Assembly (NCBI GenBank): GCA_903908495.1
Contig: CAIVSK010000088.1
Span: forward strand, 1 to 64,000
Origin: Akkermansiaceae bacterium
GTDB lineage: Bacteria; Verrucomicrobiota; Verrucomicrobiia; Verrucomicrobiales; Akkermansiaceae
Length of the DNA stretch: 64,000 nt
Direction of reading: 5' to 3'
The notes beneath the pieces were generated by a model. That model saw nothing but the letters and a program-made list of their open reading frames with translations. It ran no database searches and was not told where the DNA came from. Below are positions 33,974 through 44,266 of the stretch, piece by piece. The first letter of the stretch is position 1, and each line of letters starts with the position of its first letter. The translations under genes were made by a program, and so were the position numbers.

Positions 33974-35638
33974 ATGCCGCGCTATCCATTGTTTATCTTC
34001 GCCGCATTCATGCTGTTCGCATTCTCCAACAGTGTGGTGGGCGGCATCCCGCCAGCGCCCGCCAGCCCGGACGCTGGCGGCGTGGAGGCCCATCACTCCG
34101 CCTTTCCCAAGCCGCTGCATGCCTACGCGCCGGCTGCCGGCGGCTTGGTCGAGGTGCTTAAGGCGCGGGTCGTGGCGGAGCCGTTCAATCTGGCGGCCAG
34201 CGGCATTTTCCTCCTCGCCATCCTGCACACCTTCGCGTGCGGATTTTTCACCCGGCTCGCCCACAAGTTCGAACTGCTCCACCAGGTTGAATTGCGACAG
34301 CGCCGGGCCTTGGCCGAGCCGTCGCCGGACGGCCTGGAAGAGGTGTCATTTTTCGGCACGCTGTTTCACTTCCTGGGCGAGGTGGAGGTGGTGTTCGGAT
34401 TGTGGGTCATCGTGTTGGCCGCGGCCGCCTCCCACTATTACAGTTGGATTGAATTCAAACACTACCTCAGTGAGGGCTGCACCTTCACCGAACCGTTGTT
34501 CGTGGTGGTCATCATGACCATTGCGGCCAGTCGCCCGATCTTGCGGGTGGCAGAACAGACGCTGGCGCTGGCCGCCGGGCTGGGCAAGGGCAGTCCCGCC
34601 GCTTGGTGGCTGAGCGTGTTGATACTCGCACCGGTGCTCGGATCGTTCATCACCGAACCTGCGGCCATGACCATCGGCGCGCTGCTGTTGGCCAAGCGGT
34701 TTTTCCCGTGCAAGCCGTCGGCACCCCTGGCATATGCCACACTGGGTTTGCTGTTTGTCAACATCTCGGTGGGCGGTACCCTCACCAGTTTTGCCGCCCC
34801 GCCAGTGCTCATGGTAGCCGCCAAATGGGGTTGGGACACGCCGTTCATGATGCTGCATTTCGGCTGGAAAGCACTGCTGGGGGTGATCCTGTCGAGTCTG
34901 CTCTATCGCCTGTGGTTCGGCCGGGAATTGCGCCGTCTCGGGGACTCGTCCAGCGCCTTGGCAGTGGGTTCTGCCCCTGCCCCGGCCGGCGAGCAGCGCG
35001 ACACCCCGGTTCCGGGCTGGGTCACCGGCGTGCATCTGGGGTTTCTGGCGTGGACGGTTTACGCCGCGCACTATCCGGTGCTGTTCATCGGCGGCTTTTT
35101 GTTCTTCACCGGGTTCTTGGCCGCCACCCAGCATCACCAAAACGCCGTGTCCTTGCGCAGTCCCATCCTGGTCGGCTTTTTCCTGGCCGGGCTCGTCATC
35201 CACGGCGGTTGTCAGGCGTGGTGGATCGAACCGGTGATGATGGGCTTGCGCGAGCAGGCACTGATGATGGGCGCGACGTTGCTGACCGCCTTCAACGACA
35301 ACGCGGCGATCACCTATCTGGCAGCACAAGTCGATGGCATCGCCGACTCGGCCAAATACGCGGTGGTGGCTGGCGCGGTGGCCGGTGGCGGCCTGACCGT
35401 GATTGCCAACGCCCCCAATCCGGCCGGCCAAAGCCTGCTGGCTCGGTTTTTCAAGTTCGGCATTTCGCCCCTTGGCCTGGCGTTGGGGGCCATTCCTCCC
35501 ACCATCATCGTCTATCTGTGCCTCCTGCTGCTGCCTAGCGGGCAGACGGCGGCCCACCCGCCGGCACCCGCGGCGCAGGACCTGCCAACCGCTGCCACGG
35601 CAGCAAAACCGCTTCCGAGCCTGCCTGGCCGAGAGTGA
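33974..35638 (+). CDS. Putative Na+/H+ antiporter (NhaD-like)
   Basis: Multi-TM; signal peptide; EPAAMTIGALLLAKRFFP, NISVGGTLTSFAAPPVLMVAAKWGWD, TAFNDNAAITYLAAQ motifs. Confidence 0.8.
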   Translation: MPRYPLFIFAAFMLFAFSNSVVGGIPPAPASPDAGGVEAHHSAFPKPLHAYAPAAGGLVEVLKARVVAEPFNLAASGIFLLAILHTFACGFFTRLAHKFELLHQVELRQRRALAEPSPDGLEEVSFFGTLFHFLGEVEVVFGLWVIVLAAAASHYYSWIEFKHYLSEGCTFTEPLFVVVIMTIAASRPILRVAEQTLALAAGLGKGSPAAWWLSVLILAPVLGSFITEPAAMTIGALLLAKRFFPCKPSAPLAYATLGLLFVNISVGGTLTSFAAPPVLMVAAKWGWDTPFMMLHFGWKALLGVILSSLLYRLWFGRELRRLGDSSSALAVGSAPAPAGEQRDTPVPGWVTGVHLGFLAWTVYAAHYPVLFIGGFLFFTGFLAATQHHQNAVSLRSPILVGFFLAGLVIHGGCQAWWIEPVMMGLREQALMMGATLLTAFNDNAAITYLAAQVDGIADSAKYAVVAGAVAGGGLTVIANAPNPAGQSLLARFFKFGISPLGLALGAIPPTIIVYLCLLLLPSGQTAAHPPAPAAQDLPTAATAAKPLPSLPGRE

Positions 35639-35699
35639 GGGATGCGGATTTGGCGACATTGCCCTTGTCAAAACGGACTTGATCTTGCACCTTTCGGCC

Positions 35700-35897
35700 A
35701 TGGCTGCCGAATTGTCTCCTGAATACATCGCCACGCTTCGCCGCACGACTGGGGCTCAAAAGTTGCGGGTGGCCTTCGCGTTGTATTGGTCCGCGCGTAA
35801 ACTCAAGGCGGCAGCCCTGCGCCATCAGCACCCCAGTTGGTCCGAGGTGGAGGTGCAGCTCATGGTAAAACACATCTTCCTCCATGCCTCCACCTGA
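35700..35897 (+). CDS. Small helical protein coupled to nucleotidyltransferase
   Basis: MAAELSPEYIATLRRTTGAQKLRVAFALYWSARKLKAAALRHQHPSWSEVEVQLMVKHIFLHAST; 3' end overlaps the next ORF start (35884). Confidence 0.6.
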   Translation: MAAELSPEYIATLRRTTGAQKLRVAFALYWSARKLKAAALRHQHPSWSEVEVQLMVKHIFLHAST

Positions 35898-36462
35898 CGA
35901 GCCATTCTTGATTTTCATCCGCAAGCTCAATGAACTGGGAGTTCGTTACATGGTTAGCGGAAGCGTCGCTGCCATTTTTTATGGTGAGGCCCGCATGACC
36001 AATGATGTGGACATTGTGGTGGTTCTGCAACGTCGCGACATTCCCAAGATCGAGGCGGCTTTTCCTGATGAGGAATTCTACCGGCCTCCAGCAGTGGTCA
36101 TCGAATTGGAGCTTGCCCGTTCCCAACGGGGCCACTTCAACCTGATTCATCACGCAACTGGATTCAAAGCGGATATTTATCTGTGCAGCGACTCATTGCA
36201 CAGGTGGGGTATTTCCCGGGTCCAGACGGTCGATCTCGACGAGGATCAAATCGTTTTAGCACCGCCTGAATACGTGATATTGCGGAAACTGCAGTTTTTC
36301 AAAGAAGGCGGCTCGGAGAAACATCTGCGCGACGTCAGCCGGATGCTGGCCGCGACGGGCGAAACTTGGGAGGCGGGGGTTCTGGATACGTTGCTCGCTG
36401 AATACCACCTTGAACCAGAATGGCAGAGAGTCGTGGCTTTACTGGAGCGGGATCGGCGCTGA
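35884..36462 (+). CDS. Nucleotidyltransferase-fold protein (AbiEii/MNT-like)
   Basis: YMVSGSVAAIFYGEARMTNDVDIVVVL (G[S]..A..YG..R.T.D.D), PEYVILRKLQFFKEGGSEKHLRDV. Confidence 0.8.
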   Translation: MPPPDEPFLIFIRKLNELGVRYMVSGSVAAIFYGEARMTNDVDIVVVLQRRDIPKIEAAFPDEEFYRPPAVVIELELARSQRGHFNLIHHATGFKADIYLCSDSLHRWGISRVQTVDLDEDQIVLAPPEYVILRKLQFFKEGGSEKHLRDVSRMLAATGETWEAGVLDTLLAEYHLEPEWQRVVALLERDRR

Positions 36463-36628
36463 GCTTGCTCGCGGCCAATCGAATTTCGCCCACCAGCTTG
36501 CCGCTCCATGCCCCACAGTTCTTGACAGGCGGGGGAAAACCCCACACGCTCGCCACTGTCAGTCGATCCTTGGGTGCAAACCGCGGGTCGGTCGTCGTTC
36601 TAACAATCAAACAACCCCATCTGCAGTC

Positions 36629-38371
36629 ATGAACGAGTCCCCCCGTCCCAAGCCACTGTTTTACATCGTCCTCGGTCTGGTCGTTGCCGCCTTGCTGGCC
36701 TATGGCTTCCGCAGCGTGCTGTTTCCCTCGGCCAAGGACCATGCGGTGGGCTCCATTTCCGCAAGTGATCTGGTCAAGGGCGGCGGCGTGGAAGCTCAGG
36801 ACGCCAACGTCCCCACCACCGTCAAGGAATACAACTTCAAGCCCAGCGAGAAACTGCCGCCGGTCAAGGACACCAGCAACTATGAGCCGTTGCAGGAACG
36901 CACCGTCAAATTCGCCCTCAATGTGTGGGCCGGCTGGGCACCCATCATCCTGCAAAATGACGGCGGCGCCGCCGGCAAAGTCTGGACCACTCCCAGCGGC
37001 CAGCCATTCAAGGTGGAACTCGTCCTCATCGATAACCCGATTTCCATGCGCGACGCCTATGCCGCCGGCAAGGTCCACGTCGGTTGGGCCACGCTGGACA
37101 TGATGCCGCTGTTCATGGACCAACTCAAGAATGACAAGCGGATCTTTCCGCGCGTCTTTCAACAGGTGGACTTTTCCAACGGTGGCGACGGCATCGTCAT
37201 CCGCCGCTCCGCCGCGCACAACCCCGCCAGCCCCACCATCAGCGACCTGCGCGGCAAGAAAGTCGTCCTCGCGCAGAATTCGCCGTCCGAATACTTCGTG
37301 CTCAACGCCCTGGTCAATGGCGGTGTGCAGCCCGGCGAGGTGAACTTCGTTTACACCGAGGATGCGTTCCAGGCCGCTGCCGCCTTCAGCGCCGATAAGT
37401 CGATCGCCGCGTGTGTCTCCTGGGCGCCGGATATCTACAACCTCAGCGCGCTGCCAGCCAATCACATGCTGGTTAGCACCGCCACCGCTAACAAGCTCAT
37501 CGCCGACGTGTGGTTTGCCCGCGCCGACTTTGCCCGCGACCATCCCGATATCTGCGAGGGCCTGGTGCGCGGAATCTTCGAGGGCATGGCCAAAATGAAA
37601 ACCGACGCCGGCAAGAAACTCGCAGCCTCCCACATGTCCAAGCTCTATAGCATCCCGGAAAAGGACACCCTCGGCATGCTCGGCGACGCCCACTCGACCA
37701 ATTACGCCGAAAACCGCGAGTTCTTCATGAACCAGAACAACCCGGCCAATTTCGAGCGCACCTGGAGCAGCGCCTATTTCCTCTATCGGAAAATGAACCG
37801 CATCCAACAACAGGTCCCCTTCGATCAGGTGATGGATTTCTCCATCCTGCAGAAACTCGCCGACGAGGAACCCTACAAGACCAGCCGCAATGACTATCAG
37901 ATCAACTTCGCGCCCAAAACCGTCCAATCCATCAAGGCCGAGGGCAATGAGATTCTAACTAAAGTCATCACGGTGCATTTCTCCCCCAATTCGGCGGACT
38001 TGCGCAAGACCGTCACCGTGCGCGAGGATGGCCACGACGTCGAAAAACCCTACGACCCGAATGTGGATCTGGTCCTCGAGGAAGTGGGCAAGCTCGCCGC
38101 CCAGTACGGTGCCGCCAATATCATCATCGAAGGCCACACCGATTCGAGCATGCGCGGCGAGGTCAGCGTCGAGATGGTCAAGGAGCTTTCCGGCAACCGC
38201 GCCGCCGCCGTCAAAACCGAACTCATCAAGAAGTTCCCCACCTTCAATCCCAACCAGTTTGTGGTGGAGGGCGTGGGTTGGGACCGCCCCGCCGATCGCG
38301 ACGATCCGACCAATCACGCCAAGAACCGCCGCGTGGAAATCAAGGTCATCGCGTTGGAAAACCCGGAATAA
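36629..38371 (+). CDS. ABC substrate-binding protein (NMT1/TauA-like) fused to OmpA-like peptidoglycan-binding domain
   Basis: N-terminal TM anchor; VWAGWAPIILQNDG, PTISDLRGKKVVLAQNSPSEYFVLNAL; C-terminal IIIEGHTDSSMRGEVSVEMVKELSGNRAAAVKTELI...GVGWDRPADRDDPTNHAKNRRVEIKV (OmpA). Confidence 0.88.
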   Translation: MNESPRPKPLFYIVLGLVVAALLAYGFRSVLFPSAKDHAVGSISASDLVKGGGVEAQDANVPTTVKEYNFKPSEKLPPVKDTSNYEPLQERTVKFALNVWAGWAPIILQNDGGAAGKVWTTPSGQPFKVELVLIDNPISMRDAYAAGKVHVGWATLDMMPLFMDQLKNDKRIFPRVFQQVDFSNGGDGIVIRRSAAHNPASPTISDLRGKKVVLAQNSPSEYFVLNALVNGGVQPGEVNFVYTEDAFQAAAAFSADKSIAACVSWAPDIYNLSALPANHMLVSTATANKLIADVWFARADFARDHPDICEGLVRGIFEGMAKMKTDAGKKLAASHMSKLYSIPEKDTLGMLGDAHSTNYAENREFFMNQNNPANFERTWSSAYFLYRKMNRIQQQVPFDQVMDFSILQKLADEEPYKTSRNDYQINFAPKTVQSIKAEGNEILTKVITVHFSPNSADLRKTVTVREDGHDVEKPYDPNVDLVLEEVGKLAAQYGAANIIIEGHTDSSMRGEVSVEMVKELSGNRAAAVKTELIKKFPTFNPNQFVVEGVGWDRPADRDDPTNHAKNRRVEIKVIALENPE

Positions 38372-38377
38372 ACCGCC

Positions 38378-39430
38378 ATGGCTGATCTTGATTCCAAGAC
38401 CCCCGGTGCCGCTCGTCGGCGCGGTTGGCTGGGCAACTGGTGGCAGCGGGTCGGTACCTTGCGCGATGTGCCCACCCAGCTGGAAGGCATGCTCCTGAGC
38501 CTCGCTTGCATCGTCGGCGTGCTGGTCATCTGGTGGATCATCACCGTGGGTGATGGCGACCATCGCCTGGTGGACGCGTACACCTTGCCCAGTCCGGCGG
38601 CCACCTTTGCCTCGTTCCCCTTGCTGTGGGAGCGCGGCCTGTCACTTGGTGCGCTCACCAGCTTGTCGCGGGTGTTTGGCGGCTTTCTGATGGCCGCGGC
38701 CATCGGGGTGCCCCTGGGTCTGATCTCGGGCAGTTATCTGCGCGTCGGCGCGTTCTTCAAACCGGTGAGCATCTTCGGCCGCAACGTGCCCATCGCGGCA
38801 CTCATTCCGCTGACGTTGATCTGGTTTGGCACGGCCGATGTGCAGAAAGTCATGTTCATCTTTCTGGCAGCGGTGGCTTTCATCCACTTTGATTCCAGCT
38901 CGGCGGCGCGCGCCGTGCCCGACCGGTTTCTGGAAACCGCCTACACCCTGGGCGCACGCCGCAATTGGACCAAGGGTCTGCGCCTGTGCGTCATCATCGC
39001 GCTGGCCTATTCCATGGTGGCCTCCCTCGGCTGGTCGTTGCTGCAAGAGCATGTTAGATTGGCTGCCGACGTGAAGAGCGCGGGGTTCTGGCTGCGTGCG
39101 CTGTTAGGATTTGCGCTTGGCATCGGGTTGTGGTTCCCGCTGCTGAGCCATCAGGTGTTGCGCAAGGTGGTGGTGCCCATGGCGATGCCCGATGTGGTCA
39201 ACAGCCTGCGGCTGCTGTTCGGCCTGGCCTTCGGCTACATCATGCTGGCGGAAGTCATCAATCCCAAGCACGGCCTGGGCGCGCTCATCATCACCAGCCA
39301 GCGGCAGGGCCCGCGCGAACATATCTATCTGTGTCTGCTCATCATCGCCCTGCTCGCCTGGGGCATCGACCGCTTCATCCTCATGATTCAACGCCAAGCC
39401 TTTCCCTATTTGAAATATGGCCAGGATTGA
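38378..39430 (+). CDS. ABC transporter permease (SsuC/TauC-like)
   Basis: EAA-type loop; AAAIGVPLGLISGSYLRVGAFFKPVSIFGRNVPIAALIPLTLIWFGTADVQKVMFIFLAAV. Confidence 0.88.
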   Translation: MADLDSKTPGAARRRGWLGNWWQRVGTLRDVPTQLEGMLLSLACIVGVLVIWWIITVGDGDHRLVDAYTLPSPAATFASFPLLWERGLSLGALTSLSRVFGGFLMAAAIGVPLGLISGSYLRVGAFFKPVSIFGRNVPIAALIPLTLIWFGTADVQKVMFIFLAAVAFIHFDSSSAARAVPDRFLETAYTLGARRNWTKGLRLCVIIALAYSMVASLGWSLLQEHVRLAADVKSAGFWLRALLGFALGIGLWFPLLSHQVLRKVVVPMAMPDVVNSLRLLFGLAFGYIMLAEVINPKHGLGALIITSQRQGPREHIYLCLLIIALLAWGIDRFILMIQRQAFPYLKYGQD

Positions 39431-40307
39431 TATCCCGGCAGGCAGCGCCCCCTGCGAAATCGCTCCCGTTGCGGCCAACGGGACCCTCCGGCGCATCGTC
39501 GAGTTCGACCGTGTTAGCAAGACGTATCTCCCCGGCACACGCAAGGAATTCACCGCCATCCGCGATGTGACGTTCCATGTGGAGGACAAGCCCGACGTCG
39601 GCGAGTTCATCGGCATGCTCGGCCCCAGCGGCTGCGGCAAGAGCACCGTGCTGCGCCTCATCGCCGGCCTCGCCCCGCATTTTCCCGCCACCTCGGGCAC
39701 GGTGCTGGTGGACGGCGTGCCGGCCGAAGGCCCGGGTCCGGACCGCGGCTTCGTGTTCCAGGACTATGCGAATTTCCCCAACCGCACCGTCTTGGACAAC
39801 GTCGCGTTTGGCCTCGAATGCGCCCACGTCCCGCAAAAGGAACGCCTCGAACGCGCCTGGGAATGGCTCGGCAAGGTCGGCCTCAACGCCAAGAACGACG
39901 CCTATAAATTTCCCTATCAACTCAGCGGCGGCATGAACCAACGCGTCGCCATCGCCCGCACCCTGATTCTCGGCCCGCGCATCATCCTGATGGACGAGCC
40001 GTTTGGCGCGCTCGACCCCGGCACCCGCCAAAACATGCAGGACTTGTTAGTCGCGTTGTGGAAGGAACTCGAGGCTACCGTCTTTTTCGTCACTCATGAC
40101 GTCGGCGAGGCCGTCTTTCTGGCCGACCGCTTGTATATCTTCAGCCCCTCGCCCGGCTCCATCGTCCAGCAGATGGCCATCACGCCACCCGACCGCAAGA
40201 GTGTGGAAATGCAGGCCGTGCCCGCGTTCCAACAATCCGTGCGCGAGGTGCGCCACCTGCTCGATCAGGCCGGGCGCGTCAGTCCCACCGCCCCCACTCC
40301 CGCATGA
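39417..40307 (+). CDS. ABC transporter ATP-binding protein (SsuB/TauB-like)
   Basis: GPSGCGKSTVLRLIAG, QLSGGMNQRVAIARTL, ILMDEPFGALDP, FVTHDVGEAVFLADR. Confidence 0.95.
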   Translation: MARIDIPAGSAPCEIAPVAANGTLRRIVEFDRVSKTYLPGTRKEFTAIRDVTFHVEDKPDVGEFIGMLGPSGCGKSTVLRLIAGLAPHFPATSGTVLVDGVPAEGPGPDRGFVFQDYANFPNRTVLDNVAFGLECAHVPQKERLERAWEWLGKVGLNAKNDAYKFPYQLSGGMNQRVAIARTLILGPRIILMDEPFGALDPGTRQNMQDLLVALWKELEATVFFVTHDVGEAVFLADRLYIFSPSPGSIVQQMAITPPDRKSVEMQAVPAFQQSVREVRHLLDQAGRVSPTAPTPA

Positions 40308-41191
40308 GCGACCCATCAGGCATTCTCGATAGCGTGAAGCTTGCCGCCAAGTGGCACTGGAACTTGCTAGGTGTGGGTGCCGGCACGGTCCTCGCGCTGC
40401 TCAGCCCGCTGCCATTGGGCCTGCTCGCCATCGTTGGCGGTCTCGAGCTGGCGTACCTCGGGTTTCTCGGGCTCAACCCGCGGTTTCAAGCGGTGCTGCG
40501 TGCCCAGCGCAAGGCGGCCGACACCGTGCCGGAGGTTGCCAGCGGCGTGCGGCTCCAACAAATGTTGGGGTTTCTGGCGGCGGCCGACCGCAACCGCTTC
40601 GAAACCCTGCGCCGGCGCTGCGCGGAATTGCTGGACTTGCGCAACACCATGGACTCGAAGGAAGTCTCCGCCGGCAGGGAGGGCTTCCGCGGCGAATCGC
40701 TCGATCAGATGTTGTGGCTGTTTCTCAAACTGTTGCATCAGAAGGCCGGGCTGGACCGCTTCCTCGCCACCACCGAGCGCAGCTCCATCGAGGCCGAGCT
40801 GACACGCGCCGAAGACCAGCTCAAGGACGCCCTGGCCCGCAGCACCGACGGCGTGGAAAGCCGCCTGGCCACCACCATCCGGGAGCGCAGCGAAACGATC
40901 CGGGAGCGCTTGGACAACCATCGCAAGGCCGGCGACAACCGCGAGTTGGTATGCGCGGAAATCGACAAAACCGAACAACAGATCAACCAGCTCTGCGAGG
41001 TCGGCATGACCTTGCGCGACACCAGCGAACTCTCCGCCCAGGTCAGCGCCGTCTCAGCCTCGCTGCAAATGTCAGAGCGCGTCCTTGCCGATACCTCGGT
41101 CGGCTCGCTCTTCCTCGACCAACCCGCCCCGCCGCTGCTCTCCGGTCTGGCGGCGGGCCCGCCTCCCATCTCCAGGCGGGCCGCCAACTGA
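40304..41191 (+). CDS. Coiled-coil membrane-associated hypothetical protein in ABC operon
   Basis: 4-bp overlap with the ATPase gene; hydrophobic N-terminal segment then a long helical region. Confidence 0.7.
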   Translation: MSDPSGILDSVKLAAKWHWNLLGVGAGTVLALLSPLPLGLLAIVGGLELAYLGFLGLNPRFQAVLRAQRKAADTVPEVASGVRLQQMLGFLAAADRNRFETLRRRCAELLDLRNTMDSKEVSAGREGFRGESLDQMLWLFLKLLHQKAGLDRFLATTERSSIEAELTRAEDQLKDALARSTDGVESRLATTIRERSETIRERLDNHRKAGDNRELVCAEIDKTEQQINQLCEVGMTLRDTSELSAQVSAVSASLQMSERVLADTSVGSLFLDQPAPPLLSGLAAGPPPISRRAAN

Positions 41192-41281
41192 ACCGGCATC
41201 GTCACCGCCCGATCCAGCGCCACGCTTTCAAAGACGTTTTTATAATTGGGGGATCCTCCAGTCGCGCCCGGTCCGCCCACA

Positions 41282-41318
41282 AAAAAAACCGGCACCCCCG
41301 TTAGAGGGCGCCGGCCTT
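41282..41318 (-). terminator. Rho-independent terminator downstream of pnp
   Basis: Minus strand: GCCGGCGCCCTCTAACGGGGGTGCCGGTTTTTTTT (stem CCGGCGCCC/GGGTGCCGG followed by a T run). Confidence 0.88.
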
Positions 41319-41331
41319 GGAATGCAATGGC

Positions 41332-43488
41332 TTAGACGATGGCGGCGGGCTCGGCCGCTTCGGCGGCTTGGGCGGCCTCCGCTTTCTGGTCGCGCAGCCA
41401 GGCGCGGTGGCTCATTTTCACGCGGCCTTTTTCATCGACGCCGACGCACTTGGCGGTGACGATATCGCCTTTCTTGACGACGTCCTCGACATTTTCGGTG
41501 CGGCCTTCGGCGAGTTCGGAGACGTGAATGAGGCCGTCCTTGCCTGGGAGCACTTCCATGAAGGCGCCGAAGGCGGTGACGGAAACCACTTTGCCGGTGT
41601 AGTTCTTGTTGACCTCGATTTCCTGGAACATGCGTTCGATCATGTCCTTGGCACGCAGCAGACCTTCCTCCTTGGAGGCATAGATGTGAACCGTGCCGTC
41701 GTCCTCGATGTTGATCTCGGCGCCGGACTCGGCCTGGATGCCCTTGATGTTCTTGCCACCAGGCCCGATGAGTTCGCCGATGCGATCGGGCGGGATTTTC
41801 ACCGTGACGATGCGCGGGGCATGCGGGCTGAGCTGGTTAGGCGTGGTGATGCTTTCGGCCATCTTCTCCAACACCTTGGTGCGGCCGGCCTTGGCGATGT
41901 GAATGGCTTCCTCGAGCATGGCGATGGGCAGGCCGGGGAGTTTCAAGTCGAGTTGATAGCCGGTGACCCCTTCGCTGGTGCCACAGAGTTTGAAGTCCAT
42001 GTCGCCGTAGAAGTCTTCCGAGCCGATGATGTCCAGCAGCATCTTGTAGGACTTGAGCGCGCCTTGTTCGTTAGACTCGGTGACCAGGCCGACCGAGATG
42101 CCGCCGACCGGGCGGACGAGCGGGACCCCGGCGTCGAGCAACGCCATGGTGCCGGCGCAAACCGAGGCCATCGAGGTGGAGCCGTTGGATTCGGTGACTT
42201 CCGAGGACACGCGGATGGCGTACGGGAAGTCCGCCTCATCGGGGATGACCGGCTCGATCGAGCGCTCGGCGAGCGAGCCGTGGCCGATTTCGCGGCGGTT
42301 GATGCCGCCCATGCGGCCGGTTTCGCCCACCGAGAACGGAGGGAAGTTGTAGTGCAGGATGAAGCGCTTGCTGTCATCGCCACCGCAGTAGTTATCGAAA
42401 TTTTGTTTTTCGTCGGCCGGGGCCAGGGTGGTGATGGCCAGCGCCTGGGTTTCCCCACGCGAGAACAGGGCCGAGCCGTGAACCCGCGGCAGGGTGCCCA
42501 CTTCGCCGTAGAGCGAGCGCAGGTCGCCGATGCTGCGGCCATCGGCGCGCAGGCCTTTTTCCATGATGGAAATGCGGAACGCCTTTTTTTGCAGATACTC
42601 GAACGCTTGCTCGACGTCGAAGTCGGTGGCTTCCGGCGCACGCTCCTTGATGGCGGCTTCCACTTCGTTGCGCAGGGCGCCGACCTTCTTGGCGCGCTCG
42701 GTCTTGGTGGGGGCGTAGATGGCACCCTCGATGCGGTCGCCGGCGATTTCGTAGGCGATTTCCAGCAGGTTGTCCTTGGCCAGGATCGGGGTGAAATCGC
42801 GCTTGGCCTTGCCCGCCAGCAGGACGAGTTCCTCTTGCATGGCGACGAGCTGGGTGACGGCAAGCTGGGCGAAATGCAGCGCCTTGATGAACTCCTCTTC
42901 GGGCAGTTCGTCGGCCTGACCTTCGATCATGATCACGTCGTTCTTGTTGCCGACGTAAATGAGGTCCAGATCGCTTTCGGCGCGTTGGGCGAAAGTCGGG
43001 TTGATGAGGAACTTGCCGTTGACGCGGCCGACGCGCACGGCACCGATCGGGCCGCCGAATGGAATGTCGGAGAGGCAGAGGGCGGCGGAGGCGCCATTCA
43101 TCGAGAGGATGTCGGCGTCGTTTTCGGCATCCGCGCTGAGCAGAATGGCGATGATCTGGGTGTCATAGAAATAGCCCTTCGGAAACAACGGCCGCAGCGG
43201 GCGGTCGGTCATGCGGCAGGTGAGAATTTCCTTTTCGGTGGGGCGGCCTTCGCGCTTGAAGTAACCACCGGGGAAAACGCCGGCGGCGGAGGCCTTTTCC
43301 TTGTATTCCACCGACAGTGGGAACCAGGTCTGGCCGGGTTTCACCTTGGTCGCGGACACAGCCGTAACGAGGATGATGGTGTCACCGCAACGAACGGTCA
43401 CGGCACCGTCGGCGAGTTTGGCGAGTTTGCCGGTTTCGATGGTAATGGGGTTTGAGCCGACTTGGCTCGTCAGTGTGTGGATATTCAT
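41332..43488 (-). CDS. pnp: Polyribonucleotide nucleotidyltransferase
   Basis: RNase PH repeats (ILTCRMTDRPLRPLFPKGY, GSALFSRGETQALAITTLAP), KH (IGPGGKNIKGIQAESGAEINIEDDG) and S1 domains. Confidence 0.97.
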   Translation of the reverse strand: MNIHTLTSQVGSNPITIETGKLAKLADGAVTVRCGDTIILVTAVSATKVKPGQTWFPLSVEYKEKASAAGVFPGGYFKREGRPTEKEILTCRMTDRPLRPLFPKGYFYDTQIIAILLSADAENDADILSMNGASAALCLSDIPFGGPIGAVRVGRVNGKFLINPTFAQRAESDLDLIYVGNKNDVIMIEGQADELPEEEFIKALHFAQLAVTQLVAMQEELVLLAGKAKRDFTPILAKDNLLEIAYEIAGDRIEGAIYAPTKTERAKKVGALRNEVEAAIKERAPEATDFDVEQAFEYLQKKAFRISIMEKGLRADGRSIGDLRSLYGEVGTLPRVHGSALFSRGETQALAITTLAPADEKQNFDNYCGGDDSKRFILHYNFPPFSVGETGRMGGINRREIGHGSLAERSIEPVIPDEADFPYAIRVSSEVTESNGSTSMASVCAGTMALLDAGVPLVRPVGGISVGLVTESNEQGALKSYKMLLDIIGSEDFYGDMDFKLCGTSEGVTGYQLDLKLPGLPIAMLEEAIHIAKAGRTKVLEKMAESITTPNQLSPHAPRIVTVKIPPDRIGELIGPGGKNIKGIQAESGAEINIEDDGTVHIYASKEEGLLRAKDMIERMFQEIEVNKNYTGKVVSVTAFGAFMEVLPGKDGLIHVSELAEGRTENVEDVVKKGDIVTAKCVGVDEKGRVKMSHRAWLRDQKAEAAQAAEAAEPAAIV

Positions 43489-43722
43489 AGTTTCTTTTTT
43501 GTGTTTCTTTGTTCTGCTTCTTGCTGACAGTGCATTGAGCCTGCGCGGCGGGATTGCCGGGCAGGCGTTCATTGCGGTGGGTTGCGGACTGGCCGAGGTC
43601 CGTGCCAACGGGCAGGGACTGGGGGGCCGGGTTCCGCCGGTACCGTGCGAATAATCGAACGTCGGTGCCGTTTTGCGGAACGGCCGCGGGGTTACCCTCG
43701 CGGCCGCACTGCGGAGATGGAA

Positions 43723-43980
43723 TTAGCGGCGGAGGCCCAAGCTCTGAATGATCTGCTTGTAGCGATCCTCGGACTTGCCCTTGATGTAATCCAAGTGCTT
43801 GCGGCGCATCGAGACGAGCTTGAGGAGACCGCGGCGCGACGAGAAGTCTTTGCTGTGGATATTCAAGTGATCGGTGATGTGGTGGATCCGCTGGGTGAGC
43901 AGGGCCACTTGATAGGGGGCGCTGCCGGTGTCTCCTTCGTGGAGCTGGAATTCTTTCAGGTTGATGGTATGGTCACTCAT
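43723..43980 (-). CDS. rpsO: 30S ribosomal protein uS15
   Basis: EGDTGSAPYQVALLTQRIHHITDHLNIHSKDFSSRRGLLKLVSMRRKHLDYIK. Confidence 0.96.
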   Translation of the reverse strand: MSDHTINLKEFQLHEGDTGSAPYQVALLTQRIHHITDHLNIHSKDFSSRRGLLKLVSMRRKHLDYIKGKSEDRYKQIIQSLGLRR

Positions 43981-44266
43981 AATAGTCGGGGATGGATCCA
44001 GCATGTCAGCCGGAACGTCCTAGGTTGGGGGTTCGCGCTGAAATTAGGCCCGAAACCGCGCGTGGCAAGCTAAATGGCGGTGCGACGGAGGAAATTTTAT
44101 TTCAGCGGGCCCGGGGCGCGCATGACAGGAACGCGGCCAAAAGGGTGGCACTTTCATAATGCCAGACATTATGCGATGATCCAGTCATGATGTTATTGAC
44201 GTCGGTGGTTGCCAACAGCTGGACTGTTGGACGAAAGGGTGGGTTCAGGCTCCAGTATATTGACAA

